A stretch of DNA of 64,000 bases from Cristatella mucedo (lineage: Eukaryota; Bryozoa; Phylactolaemata; Cristatellidae), in assembly GCA_009760855.2 (NCBI GenBank), contig WPIO01000003.1, positions 14,180,001-14,244,000 of the forward strand, given 5' to 3'. The translations under genes were made by a program, and so were the position numbers. This document shows, in pieces, positions 35,878-47,075 of the stretch. The notes below the pieces were generated by a model. The model had not been told where the DNA came from. It saw only the letters and a program-made list of their open reading frames with translations, and made no database searches. Position 1 is the first letter of the stretch, and every line of letters begins with the position of its first letter.

Positions 35878-36250
35878 GTCTCCCGCCTGGGCAAGCGCTC
35901 TAAAGAGCTACCCGGAAAGGGCGGGTCGGAAGCTTCGCGGCTGTTCGCGATAGCTCTGTGCGAAATAGTACGCAGGCATACTGCAGCAGAAAATTGCAAA
36001 TAATCCTGTGAGCCAGAGGGCTCGCTGAAAGAAGTCAATAGTCGTCTCCTGGGATGAAAGTCCAGAAGGACTTTCCTCACCGCTCCGAGCGCTATCACTT
36101 CAATCAAGAGAAAATCGGTCGGCGCCTGAGGCGCACAGAGAGCAGCTTTGTGCGAGCGAACCGCCGCTCAGCGACTCGTGTTTTTAGCTGCGCTGGCGCG
36201 CTCAGCATCTTCGCGCGCTCCGCTTCGCCGCAGTACATAGTCTTACTCTG
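35390..36250 (-). promoter_or_regulatory. CpG-rich block, probable TMEM11 promoter region
   Basis: CpG dinucleotides are dense here (for example 35440-35530 and 36120-36240) compared with flanking TE sequence, and the predicted TMEM11 start codon lies within. No TATA box stands out upstream of the ATG. Promoter function is inference. Confidence 0.45.
35855..35877 (-). CDS. TMEM11: Predicted TMEM11 exon 1 (23 coding bases)
   Basis: The minus strand reads ATGGCGGACGTCACGGGTAC, then CGG and the donor GTGAGG. Phase 2 matches exon 2, the initiation context is good (GAGACATGG), and the total length matches the family. It lies in a CpG-rich block as expected for a promoter-proximal exon. Short first exons cannot be proven by homology. 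Confidence 0.6.
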
Positions 36251-36284
36251 ACCCGCAAGGCCCGCCATGGCCGGGCTTCTTCCT

Positions 36285-36610
36285 TGTTCACACCGAGCTG
36301 AACTGCTGCACCAGTTTCAGCCTCCTTGTGCCCTCTCTTCCCTCTACCTATAATGTGTATGCCGTTCCATTCCTTCGCTTCAAGACTGTTGGCGACAGAA
36401 GATTTTTCTCTGCAGCTCCTAGACGGTGGCACATTCATTTCAGTTGTTACTTTCACGCTACTCACATCCTCGGTTGCCGCTCAGGCCTCAGCTATGCTTA
36501 TCGGTTTGCCTTTGCTGCGTGCGATGAAATCTGCTCGCTAATGTATGCACGCCGAAAGCAGCTTACGCTTTCAGCGCGCTCTAGAAAACTCTCTAGAGTT
36601 ACGCGAGCTT
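36285..36610 (+). mobile_element. LINE family B 3' part, plus strand
   Basis: Contains GAACTGCTGCACCAGTTTCA, then AGACTGTTGGCGACAGAAGA and GATGAAATCTGCTCGCTAAT, the reverse complement of landmarks at 14570-14830. Lies just outside the TMEM11 CpG block. Confidence 0.75.
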
Positions 36611-37006
36611 AGTTCGTGTCACTTTGTGGCCTGGCCAAGGCACGATGTCGAATTGGATTGCGTCGGACAGGCACGATCGAACCTGCAGGACGCAGAGCTG
36701 TTCGTCGCTTTATTTTTTGGCTAAATTTCACCAGATGCGATAGGTAACACAATTGTTGCACCTAATATGGTAAGTATCGTCTTCTTATTGCTTGTGCTTC
36801 AGAAATATAAAAAATGACCGATGTTCCGTGCAAACTTGGAAATTAACCCATTTACTATGAGAAACTGTACACATTCGCGCCTTAAAGTTCAAATGTAGAC
36901 AGAGAGAACTAAATAAATTAAAATATATTTCTTTAAAGTTAGAAAAAGATTGTTCCACTTGCTCCGAGCAGTTACTTTCATATGTTCATTCAACGCGTTC
37001 TACTCT

Positions 37007-37135
37007 TAAGCCTCGATCCAGCGGTTAAGGTGCTCGCCCGACCAAGGTCTGGCTGAAGTCGTGGGCTCGAGCCGCGAGGCATATGTGAAGAGCCTGAATA
37101 AAGATTAGGTTCTCTTAGAGCGCTATATAAATTAT
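37007..37135 (+). mobile_element. SINE family A copy
   Basis: tRNA-like head (GATCCAGCGGTTAAGGTGCT; GTCGTGGGCTCGAGCC as box B) followed by tail CCTGAATAAAGATTAGGTTC and GAGCGCTATATAAATTA, a family A LINE tail. Confidence 0.85.
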
Positions 37136-37183
37136 TTCTCGTGTTGATCACGAAAAGACATGCTTAAGTATGTTTTGTAGGGC

Positions 37184-37783
37184 ATGCAAATCTTAATAAT
37201 AGAGGCTTTTGCCGACTCGACTGCCTGCCAGCTTCCACCGCAGCTGGAATGGCTAATAGACTCTGGAGCCATGCAGCATATGTGCTACGAGCCCGAGCTC
37301 TTTACATACTTCGAGAAAATTGCTCGCATTGTCGTGGTGGGTGAGGGTGGAGTACTTAAAGCGATCGGCATGGGCACGGTGCGTATTCAGCTGCATGTAG
37401 GTACTGCATGGCGGGAAGCCGAACTTCGAGATGTTTTGCTCGTTCCCAAACTTGACAAGAACCTTTTTTCTTTGAGCCAATGCGTCCTAAGAGGCTATAA
37501 GGTCGAGTTTGCCGGTGATCATGCGTCTTTCACCAACCCTGGGTCAATGGACGTGGCTGATGCAGGCGTAAGACAACGGAGACTTTTCTACCTGCTAGGT
37601 ACCTCTATGAGACAGCAAACTGTATCGTCTGCTCACGCATGCAAATCACACGAATCTTTACCGCTCGTCTTGATAAATTGTTCATACATATGGAAAAATG
37701 CAACTGCTGTGTGCAAGCAGCCTGTTGATTTCTTGTCAATCAAATACGGCTATTCACTATTCTCGTACTCTGCAATAACATAG
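37184..37783 (+). pseudogene. Copia-type (Ty1) retrotransposon protease region
   Basis: The 199-codon frame has WLIDSGAMQHM, the aspartic-protease active site of Copia polyproteins (DSGA). It is followed by VVVGEGGVLKAIGMGTVRIQ, LRDVLLVPKLDKNLFSLSQC and GYKVEFAGDHASF, all in family order. No integrase, reverse transcriptase or LTR is visible, so it is an isolated fragment. The frame is intact across the domain, which is notable for a relic; the last 40 codons have no Copia resemblance. Confidence 0.82.
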
Positions 37784-38404
37784 CCTAAAATGTTCGTCTA
37801 CACCACCTGTACTATTACACTTCTATGGACAGTATTCTGTAATGTTATGATATCATAGCTCTCACTAATTCGGGTAGTGGCACAGTGAGTGCTACATGCG
37901 TGAACCTACGTTCGCTTCGAGGTCTAAAACAGGAAAGCCGGAGAATTTCAAAATATCGACCGGATCACCGAATCGTAGGCTTGTAAAAAATAGCTAAATT
38001 CAGACAATCGTAAGCGTGACGGAAAAAGAAAGCACGATGTTGCTACCTGAGGACAAAAATAGATTGAATTATGTTACCTTGGTGGCATAGATATTAAGAC
38101 GGAGTTAGAGATACAACAGAGCGAAGCATATCAGCAATCTTCGAGCAAAAACAGCAAACAAAGTGATTTGTATAGTTGTGAATGAAGACACAGGCAAACA
38201 ATTAACCCATAAATTGGCACATATTCCTTGGAAATAGTAGGCATTGAGATTTGGTCCCGCTTTAGGAAATTCCAGGCTTCACCGAAAGCTATTAGATAAT
38301 GGCCGAGTGGAACATCAACTGTAGCAGGGTGGCAGTGTGGGTTGTCACACGGCTTCAAGCGAGGTCACCGGCATCCCAGACTGTCAGCAGCAATGCTCAA
38401 AGCA

Positions 38405-38905
38405 TTAGCCAAAAAGTAATAATAGTAATAATAGGTTATTTGTATAGCACCAAAAGAAAACTGCATCTCTATTCAGGTGCTTTACAACTCGCTTCAAGAA
38501 AATCAATACCAAAGGTGAGTGCCATGTGCGGTATCAAGTGTGCAAAAGCGAAACAATTATCATGCTAAGGCTAGCATGTTAAAGAAAACACGAAGACACT
38601 CATGGCCACCGGTTAGTACGACTTATGGCAAGTAACATGCATTGCATCATGCAGCAAAAAACACTAGAATAGAAAAAACAAGTTCGCTAGAGCGAAGCGA
38701 CAGTTGACCAGAACAGATGCACCTTGAGCTGAGACTTCTAGGAAGCAGTGGTCATTGCAGGTAGTGACCGTAACCGGAGGCAAGTTCTAGACTTTTGATG
38801 AATATGAGCTGAAGGCTCGATCACCAAGAGATTTCAATTTAGTGCCAGAGGAGACAGTTATATGACCAGATGCTTTCGAGCTAGTGGCCCGAAGAATTAA
38901 ATGTC
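38405..38905 (-). mobile_element. LINE 3'-end copy, diverged family A relative
   Basis: Plus strand starts AATAATAGTAATAATAGGTT, ACTGCATCTCTATTCAGGTG and reaches GAAGGCTCGATCACCAAGAG, the equivalent of ACGGTCTCCAAAGG in family A. Confidence 0.65.
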
Positions 38906-38979
38906 AGCTATTGGCCTAGCAAATGCATTATCTAGAGGCAAAATGGTTTATCTCATTTATTCAAGCTGGTCCTCTAAAG

Positions 38980-39037
38980 CAGCACCTAGCACTGTCAAGG
39001 TGCATGTGAAAGTTAGAATGAACCACGTACTGATATC
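38980..39037 (+). repeat. Left 58-bp direct repeat flanking the 18S fragment
   Basis: Starts CAGCACCTAGCACTGTCAAG and ends CTGATATC. It matches 39409-39466 at 56 of 58 positions with no gaps and abuts the rRNA fragment exactly, as a target-site duplication would. Confidence 0.92.
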
Positions 39038-39408
39038 CTCTCTCTCCGGAATCGAAGCCTGATTCCCCGTTACCCGTGACAACCACGGTAGGCATATCCT
39101 GTACCATCGAAAGTTGATAAGGCAGACATTTGAAAGATACGTCGCCGGCTCGAGGACATGCGATCAGCCTAAGTTATCCAGAGTCACCAAACGTACGGGT
39201 TGCCCGATTGGTTTTGATCTAATAAAAGCGCTCTTCCCCGAAGGTCGGAGCTTCGTTGCATGTATTAGCTCCAGAATTAACGCAGTTATCCAAGTAGGAT
39301 TGTACGATCTAATGAATCGCGACTGATATAATGAGCCATTCTCGGTTTCACCGTGTCGAGGTATGTACTTAGATATGCATGGCTTAATCTTTGAGATAAG
39401 CATATGAA
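39038..39408 (-). rRNA. 18S rRNA 5'-region fragment (pseudogene)
   Basis: The minus strand follows the 5' domain of eukaryotic small-subunit rRNA. It starts near 18S nucleotide 22 (TCATATGC), continues through TCAAAGATTAAGCCATGCA, GAGAATGGCTCATTATATCA, TGGAGCTAATACATGC, TTTCAAATGTCTGCC and ends at GATTCCGGAGAG. Substitutions and small deletions relative to the universal sequence (CTTATCTC for CTTGTCTC, shortened variable stretches) and the missing rest of the gene show it is a dead fragment. It is flanked by 58-base direct repeats, so it was inserted. Confidence 0.92.
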
Positions 39409-39466
39409 CAGCACCTAGCACTGTCAAGGTGCATCTGAAAGTTAGAATGAACCACGGACTGATATC
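39409..39466 (+). repeat. Right 58-bp direct repeat flanking the 18S fragment
   Basis: Second copy of the flanking repeat. The two differences from the left copy are C for G at 39435 and G for T at 39457. It begins immediately after the rRNA 5' side. Confidence 0.92.
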
Positions 39467-40754
39467 TCATTCGGATGAGCTTCGTGCATGAAATTGTGAG
39501 AGTGCAGCATATAGTAAGCCTAATACCTACTGAGAATATCTTATGAACAATTAGAATTTGGGTCACTCATAACACTATAAACAATGCTCTTCAAGATTTT
39601 TTCTCTGCTAGCGCCAGCTCAAATGTCTGCATAAGCTGCAGCTTGCACACCAACAAAAGATCGCACACCAAGCTAATACAATAGGACCACGGCTATTCTA
39701 AATAGAGTAAATATCTCTCAAGAAGCAACTTTGCAAGTCAGACGATGCCAAAACTTTGCTGCACCGAAGAGTCTCCAAATCGTTGGCCAGTCTTTGATCA
39801 TACAAGGATCCAAATGGCTGGGTTGACTCGATGCACTACATATATAAGAGATGAAAAGTAATAGCCGGCATGTGCGGCCCAAGCTTCCAGCCTTTGAATA
39901 AGTCCAGCCAGTCCATCATGGCCGTCAGTCTTCGTTCAGCTTAGACTGCTGCTCCTGAGCAGCATGCATGCCGGCAGGAAGACACTGCAGCTTTGTCAGA
40001 CGTTTCAAGGGTCAAGCAGTCGGAGGAAAAGTACTGATGCTACTGTTGATCGTTGCCCAAGATATTATGGCTGTAGTCAAGGTGGTAGCTGTAGTCGAAG
40101 TGGTCTCGTTGCTTTCGTGGCTAGCAAACATGAACACAATTGAAGTGATGCACTGCAACACGACAAGCCATGTCACTAGATGCACATACCACAGCTTGTC
40201 TGCAGCAATGGCCGACTTCTTGTAACACCAACCCTAAAGAGAAAAGTGGTTGGGTGGGACATAACACGTTTGTGCGGCACACAGCTAGCGCATGACATTT
40301 CAGTCAGGCTTCGTGCAAAGTCACATACTTAGGTCACTGATCTGGAGCGTTTCCCATTGTGCTCTCCAAGCCGGCGTGAATTCGGTTTGCAAACAGTGGC
40401 CAGTAACATAAATCTCACGAAACCAGACAAAAGTCAGACGCACTGACGGGGTAAGGGAGCAGTCAAGGAAGCAGCATGTAGCAGCACAGAGGGGTGCTTG
40501 TAGCAGAAGCACCAGACCCTGCGGCAGCAGCAGCAGCAGTGGGGCAACCTAGTAGCTTAAGAATTGAAAAAGCAAGCTCTAAAGCCTGGCACATGCGCCA
40601 CCACAAACGTTTGCTGGTGCTAGTCTTTTAACAAAAGAAAGATGCAGCATTGCCATGGTAAAAACCAGCTGCTGCAGCAGCAGATTAACTAAGCATTGGG
40701 AGCTAGCATGCTAAATCTGCCAGACTGTAACATTCACAAGAGGTTCTTGAGTTA
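39467..40754. other. Unassigned intergenic sequence
   Basis: No coding domain or recognised repeat. A (CAG)n-like stretch occurs at 40525-40545. Confidence 0.45.
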
Positions 40755-40835
40755 ATAATAATAATAATCACACTTGTAAAGTGCCCTCCGAGTTCTAGGC
40801 ACTTTAAATTTGTTAAAGTTACATTTTAGTTCAAA
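40755..40835 (-). mobile_element. LINE family A 3' tail, solitary
   Basis: AATAATAATAATAATCACAC then AAAGTGCCCTCCGAGTTCTA and GGCACTTTAAATTTG. Confidence 0.75.
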
Positions 40836-40839
40836 GCAT

Positions 40840-43800
40840 AACGAAATGGATGTTATATTCTATGGCTTATACGGCATAACAACCATCGGAAATGATGGCT
40901 AGTAAGCTGTACGTAATGACTCGTCTAGTGTACATGCAGCCTCTGTGGCAGTGGAATATACAGCAATATACTTTGGGCGTGGACGTGCTATCAAGGTACT
41001 AGCTCTCTTGATTGCTGTCGTGTTCTGCTTTGGTCGGCATGCCAAGGTGCATTGGAGCAGTTTCTACGACACCTTAGCCGTGCTTTGAGGCACAAGCTTC
41101 ACTAGTATCTTACGTTAAACACATAGAATTGTCTTTATTGTATGGGAGCTCTTGATTATTGTAGTGCTCTTCTATCGTCGGCATACTTGAGTGCAATATT
41201 GCTGCTTCCACTCAGTCAGTAGCCGAGCTTCAAGGAGCTAGTTCGGCCAGTATTCGGTCATGCGCGAGGTGTAGCACGCATTGCGAGTACTGTGCATGCT
41301 TGGTGGTAAGACTAATTCCGAAACCGCTGCACACATTTGCTGCAATAAGGACAGCTAACAAGCTCAAACAATAGCTAACAGCTAGCGCCACACTCCATTA
41401 TTTGACCTTCAAGAAACGACACCAGTTTGTTCTAGTTCGCCTGTCATTTAAGGGTGATCACCTGATCTCGGCTCATCCGTGTAAGGATTACAACAGGTCA
41501 ATTGATATTGAGCTTGTTTAATCTAACATAAGATCTCTTAAAAATGTTTTAGGCCACAAAGTGAAATGAAATTCCAGATTCAATGATGACAGTGGCTAAC
41601 CAGGTCGAAGTGGGCTAGGGAACACTTTACTTGGAATCTTGAGCACCGGGACAGATTTCTATTAAGTGATGCAAGTACATAAACTATGAATGTCATTAAG
41701 AAAATAGCTATGCCAGCAAGACACATTTCAGACGAATTCAGCCCTACATACGTTCAATCCATGACAAAGTAAGCTTGTTTGACCTACAGCTGCCTACTCT
41801 TATGTGGAGTCGGCCGTCTCAAGACTTGTAAAGGAGCATGGACAAACGGACAAATGGAAGGTATTTTTAAAGCAGAAAAATATTTCAGATCCTGTGGACA
41901 GTGGGTCAACTAATCTCATTAGTCGCCCGGAGCTCAGGCACGTTTCTCCCCACTAAAAACCATTCGTCATTGTATTGGTCAGACTTCACAGACGTCTTCA
42001 CAAAGCCAGAAGACATTTCGGAGTCACAGCATCAACCAAATTTCACGGGCTTAGACCATTCGATCTACTTCGAGCAAAATGTGGGAGATTTGCCACCTGG
42101 AGCTTCAGACCCGGCTCCAAACCCGTGACCAAGAAGATTCAGCCAGCTTGGTCGGACGAATATAACCGGGGATCTATGGCCCAGGACTAAGCCAGTATTA
42201 CAAAAAAAAAGATAAAAAAATACCAGACCCAGACCTTATAGAAAAAATAATCAGACACCGAGACACAACTTAGACTCCCTAGTACAGTTGAAAATCATGC
42301 TTCGAACCAAAGTATATGCTGGATGACAGTCATCCATGGCAAAGAGCAGTCGACTATTTATTGGGTTTAATTCTGCTGCAATTTGATACCATATGATCCT
42401 TTTGTAAGGCCACCAGCAAGAATCAAGTTGTGCTGTTATAAATTCTTTACACGTTTCGTACCATTTCACTTTATCGATAAACCATTGTATGTAGTAAATT
42501 TGCAGACTAATATTGTGATTACATGTTGTCACCTAATGCTGCCACAACTTTCACTGAGTACACAATGAACTTCATCGATGGGAATTCTGCTTCCAATGAC
42601 ATATAACTTAACGAGGCTGCCACACAATAAGCCCTTAAATTCTATGAAGTCTACATAATCTGGTATATTGACATGATTACGAACACCGACGTATGGGGAA
42701 TTCTTAGCCTGAACACGAGCTGAGGGTAAGACACAAACCTACTTTTCCGAAAATCAAGCTTTGTCATTTTCCCTCTCTCGGGCTGTTTACGCGGACCGGC
42801 ACGTGTGGTACACCCAAGGAATGATGGCAAACCTAAAAGCAAGTAGACCCAGCCCAAAGGCGGAGAGTGTCAGCGAGTAGTCGTGAATACTTCGATTCGG
42901 GCTTGCAAGGCTTTTGTGATTTTAGATTTAGAATCGTTCTTAATATCGTCGGGGTGGATGATGCTTAGGGGCTCTGCTTAAAATCACTAACTTTGTTCAC
43001 TATACACTATTCTGCAATTAAAGAGCACTCGGAAGGAAGATGAAAGCAATTTCATATCAGCAGCTATGAATTTCCTCCAACATGACGTTGATACTAAGAC
43101 CGTGTGCACAAGGAAAAAATGTGTTAGCAAACGCTTACTGCAGACGTGGGAAGTTGCTCGGACTCAAAAAAGACTTTCAGCTACCATAACATGAGGGCTC
43201 GATGCATCAAATGCATGGTACAACACATAAGGTATCTGTCAGTGACAAACCCAACTAACACCTCACAGCAAGCCGAACGTTGGGGATCACATGAAAGAAA
43301 AAGTACTTACTATGTACAAAGTCAACAACCCACTGACTACAAAAAACATAAAAATGCAAATCAGGCTCGTACATTCGGGCTCCACATTTGCAAGCAGTGC
43401 AAATAAGGCAAGCACACAGCTGGCTAGAATGCAAAATGCAAAACTGCTTTCTTACGTAATGCATTGACACCGCAAAGAATCACTTCTGCCTTCTCGTCAT
43501 TCAGCCTGACGCCTGCACATACGATCGTCACCTGTCGGTCAATGCAGACATCATGTACAGCTAGCTGGGTACACAGCTGACAACAAGCAGCTAAATTGAT
43601 CGACAGTGCTACTTATCAAACGGCATGCAAACTGAAGATCAATATTGATCGGGTCTTAACGAATAACAAAGCAAGTGTAATAAGTTCTTTGAGGCCAAGG
43701 TGACATCAGCATGCAGGCAATGCTGCTGCATTTATGTTGGTCGGTCAAGGTCAACTGCAACAGTAGGTCAGGTGCATTGCATGATTCGACAACGAAGGCT

Positions 43801-44190
43801 TATGGACACTATTAGGAGTCTGGTGGGTGGATTAAATGTGTTATTATCAGCTGACAAGTTGCTTCGAGAACTATGGCAAACACTGCCGATGCCTTTGGGG
43901 ACCACAGTTGTCTCCTGGTCAACATAGACACTTAGCTCAGCCCTGAGTACATTTGTCAACCTGGCAGCTGCTGTATGTATTTGGCATAGGGGTGGGCAGT
44001 GTATTGGAAAGTAAGATCTATCAGCTTATCTCTACCACTGTGACAACACCCCCAACTGCCATTCGGTACCTTGCTGGACTTTTCCATACGAGCTAACGAT
44101 TGCTGAGACTCAAAGTATCAGTGAACGTGCCAAAGGCTCTTAAAATCTAGCCCGGGCCATCATGATATTACTCACGATTCAATCGTGTTT
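40840..44190. other. Unassigned intergenic sequence
   Basis: Mostly unique, low coding potential. Two diverged copies of a roughly 65-base segment (about 41000-41065 and 41150-41215, each with CTCTTGATT and TCGGCAT) form a weak tandem. Minus strand near 43440-43520 reads LNDEKAEVILCG, a possible LINE RT scrap. No gene is supported. Confidence 0.4.
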
Positions 44191-44194
44191 CCCT

Positions 44195-44345
44195 TTGCTG
44201 AAAATGTAAAGTGCCTAGAAACAGATTGAGTTCTCCGAGGGCGCTTTATTAAGTGCATTATTATTATGATATCAATACAACATTTGTAAAGTGCCTAGAA
44301 ATGGCTTCAGTTCTCTGAGGGTGCTATATAAATGTATTCGCCATG
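44195..44345 (+). mobile_element. Two LINE family A 3' tails in tandem
   Basis: AATGTAAAGTGCCTAGAAAC with (ATT)n is followed immediately by a second TTGTAAAGTGCCTAGAAATG tail ending CTATATAAATGTATTCG. Confidence 0.8.
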
Positions 44346-44839
44346 TCCATGCTTCCGGAAAATAAAGCTCCAGGACGTTTGATGATGCATACAGCAAAAT
44401 GTATCGAGCCGATATCAGACAAATTTCTTTCCTCAGTTATAACTAGCAGAGCTGAACTCGTATTTCAAATTTAACTCCGACATGTGAAGTATTAGCCGAG
44501 TTATGGAATTTACAAGGCACCAACCTAGCTAGAAATGAAGCTGTAAAAAGTCACAAGAATGTACCTCAACAAGCTCCATGTGTGTATCTCGATCTACCAA
44601 GGTTCGACAAGTTGAGATACAAGTCGCATATAAAATAGAGGTCGGTAAAAAATGTTCTTTCATTCGGAAGTCGTCAGAACTTCCTATGCCAGTTCTAACA
44701 TATGTGTCTTTCGAAAGGTCTCCTAAGCGAATATTTGATTGTCGAACAAATTGCCTAAGCATTTTCTTGACATTCCTGCCTACGATGCTACATGAATTGC
44801 ATTCTTATTGTTATTGTACCATAGTTTTACGGCAAAACT

Positions 44840-45330
44840 CAAGCATTTAAAAAAATGATAATATCCCATCATTTTTCTATAAAAGCCTAAGAGTACCAAA
44901 TACATTTCTAGGCGTATTACATATGCTGACCGGGAAACATTCCTACTAGTTAGTTGCAAAGAGCACAGTCTCGGAACACATGGCACACAATAAAGACATT
45001 TCACTCGGACACCGAAAAGGCTGGGAAGAATAGATCAGTCGGTTGTGAATTCTTTGGGAAGATGGTAACAATAGGCACATTACCAAATAGATTTCAAGTT
45101 CGTTAGAGGCACAACCAAATGACTAGTTAGAAAAGCGGGTGTAGCGTATGTAGGCCTGGTGAGAAAGTAATTAAGATCGACAGGCCAGAGCAAGAGAATG
45201 GTGCAATGGGTGGACTGAATCTTAAAGTCGATACACTGTTTGATGGGTAGCCAGTGCTTATTGGTGAGAAGTCGTTAAAAGTGGCAGTTGTGACGTTTAC
45301 GACGGGCAAACCTAACTATCAAATTTTGCA
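44840..45330 (-). mobile_element. LINE family A 3' part, diverged
   Basis: Plus strand shows the landmarks GAATCTTAAAGTCGATACAC, TTTGATGGGTAGCCAGTGCT and GACGTTTACGACGGGCAAAC. Confidence 0.7.
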
Positions 45331-45668
45331 CGAAATATACCCTTACACGGTTACTGGAAAGTCTATGTCAGCGGCTTCGAAAAGAATTTACGTGTACTGC
45401 AAAGTCATTGCAAACCTGTGTCATAAGGGCAGTAGGCCAGATTATCTGGCCAAAAAATTGGCTACAATAAGGTACTGTTACGAGTCTGCCGAACTTGAGG
45501 CACACATGCTGGATAGAGAAGAAGCCTCATTCTCTCGCCTAGTTGTCGCATTAACAGGAAAAAACGAATGCATTCTGCTGGCTACCATGACTTCTTGTAA
45601 ATGTGGTCGTGAAGTAAATTTCAAGATCATGTCTTTCTGTCTGTCCTTCTCTTATATCATTCGTCCCA

Positions 45669-45723
<55 letters not shown>
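45669..45723. repeat. (CT)n microsatellite
   Basis: Perfect CT run of about 55 bases inside a pyrimidine-rich region to about 45890. Confidence 0.97.
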
Positions 45724-45726
<3 letters not shown>

Positions 45727-45944
45727 TGCTCTCTTTATCTCTCTTCTTTTTCTTCCGATCTGTCTGTCTATCTCTACCTCCTCTGGCTGCAAGCCTTTCT
45801 CTAGTCTCGGTGCAGACGCCTGCATATGGCTATCTCTGGCTGTCTCTCTTTGTCCACCTCTCTGCCTCTGCCCCTTTTTCTCTCTAGTAGCACCTGTTAC
45901 AGTCGAACCCTCGCATCTATAGAGACCTCGAGTTCTCTTGTCAT

Positions 45945-46760
45945 ATTACGAATAATAATAAGATGGTAATAACAAGACATTTGTATGGGACCCGATAACG
46001 AATAATTACATACAAGACAATTCAAACAGACGAAGCAAATGTAGTGAGAAACACGAGGACTTTTAGCATCTTTTTAAATTTCATCAAGTCAGGAGATATC
46101 GCGACAATGTGGAGCATGAGTTCCAGGATTTAGGAACATGTGAACTAAGGGCACGGTCTCCAAAGGATTTGAGGTTGCTAGAGGCACATCTAAAATATTT
46201 GAGTAAGAAGAGCGGGTTGTACGATGCGAAGCTTGATTAAGAAGTATTTTGGATAGATAATCTAAAGTAAGATTGCGGAGGGACTTAAATGTTAGTGATA
46301 AAACCTTAAAGTTGATATGCTGCTTGAGAGGAGCCGGTGCAGCTCGGTAAGAATGGTCGCCATGTCGCAGTTGTGATGTTCACGACAGACAAGCCTGCCT
46401 GCTGAGTTTTGTACCAACCACAAGTGCCTTATTGCACAGGCCAGATGACCTGCGAGTAGCAAGTTACAGAAGTCCAGATGGGGTGTCACAAATGCCTTGA
46501 CCAACTTGGATTCGGTATCCCTGTTTAAGCAGGTTCGAATTTTTGTAATGATACGAAGCTGATAGTAGGCAGACTTGACTGTGGAGCTGATGTGGTCGTC
46601 TAGTGAAAGGTCACTTTGGAACACGACACTCAGATTTCGTGCAAATAGGCACCATTTGGGCAGAGCCAATTTGAGGGTTAGGTCTTCCAATTTTTGAATT
46701 AATGAGCAGCTCACTGCCTGTGGAATCGCTTCGCTGAGTCAGTCGCTGAGTAGTTCCGTC
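45945..46760 (-). mobile_element. LINE family A copy with RT C-terminus
   Basis: Minus frame 46292-46714 reads ARNLSVVFQSDLSLDDHISS, VKSAYYQLRIITKIRTCLN, FVTPHLDFCNLLLAGH and LVQNSAGRLVCREH. 5' truncated and interrupted. Confidence 0.87.
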
Positions 46761-46877
46761 ATGGAAGACAACCCTGTGCCATCTTGCCATTTGACTAAAG
46801 TACACGATCTTGCCACGTGATGCATGTGCACCATCTTGGGGAGTGACAGAATTTCTTGCTTTAATTAGTAGAGATGA

Positions 46878-46957
46878 GTATGCATGTATGTATGTATGTA
46901 TGTATGTATGTATGTATGTATGTATGTATGTATGTATGTATGTATGTATGTATGTAT
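46878..46957. repeat. (ATGT)n microsatellite at a LINE family B 3' end
   Basis: Twenty perfect units that abut the family B terminus ATCTCCGTCTGTGACTCCAC. Confidence 0.96.
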
Positions 46958-47075
46958 CTCCGTCTGTGACTCCACAGAGCCATACAGACTATGTGGGTGT
47001 TATGCAGGAGAGTTTTGTATAGCGCATTCACAGCCTAAGCGGCTGTCGGTATGCATGCGCAGCCAACAGAGTAAC
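46958..47075 (-). mobile_element. LINE family B 3'-end fragment
   Basis: ATCTCCGTCTGTGACTCCAC, then GTGGGTGTTATGCAGGAGAG and ACAGCCTAAGCGGCTGTCGG. Confidence 0.85.

Noticed and set aside
35838-36107. An 89-codon minus-strand ORF around the TMEM11 promoter
   Set aside because: No homology; it overlaps the predicted 23-base exon in another frame and is explained by GC richness.
39038-39408. A functional rDNA unit
   Set aside because: Only the first 390 or so bases of 18S are represented, with substitutions, and no 5.8S, 28S or spacer follows.
45254-45922. A 222-codon plus-strand frame
   Set aside because: Its first part is antisense to a LINE and its last part is (CT)n translation; no domain.
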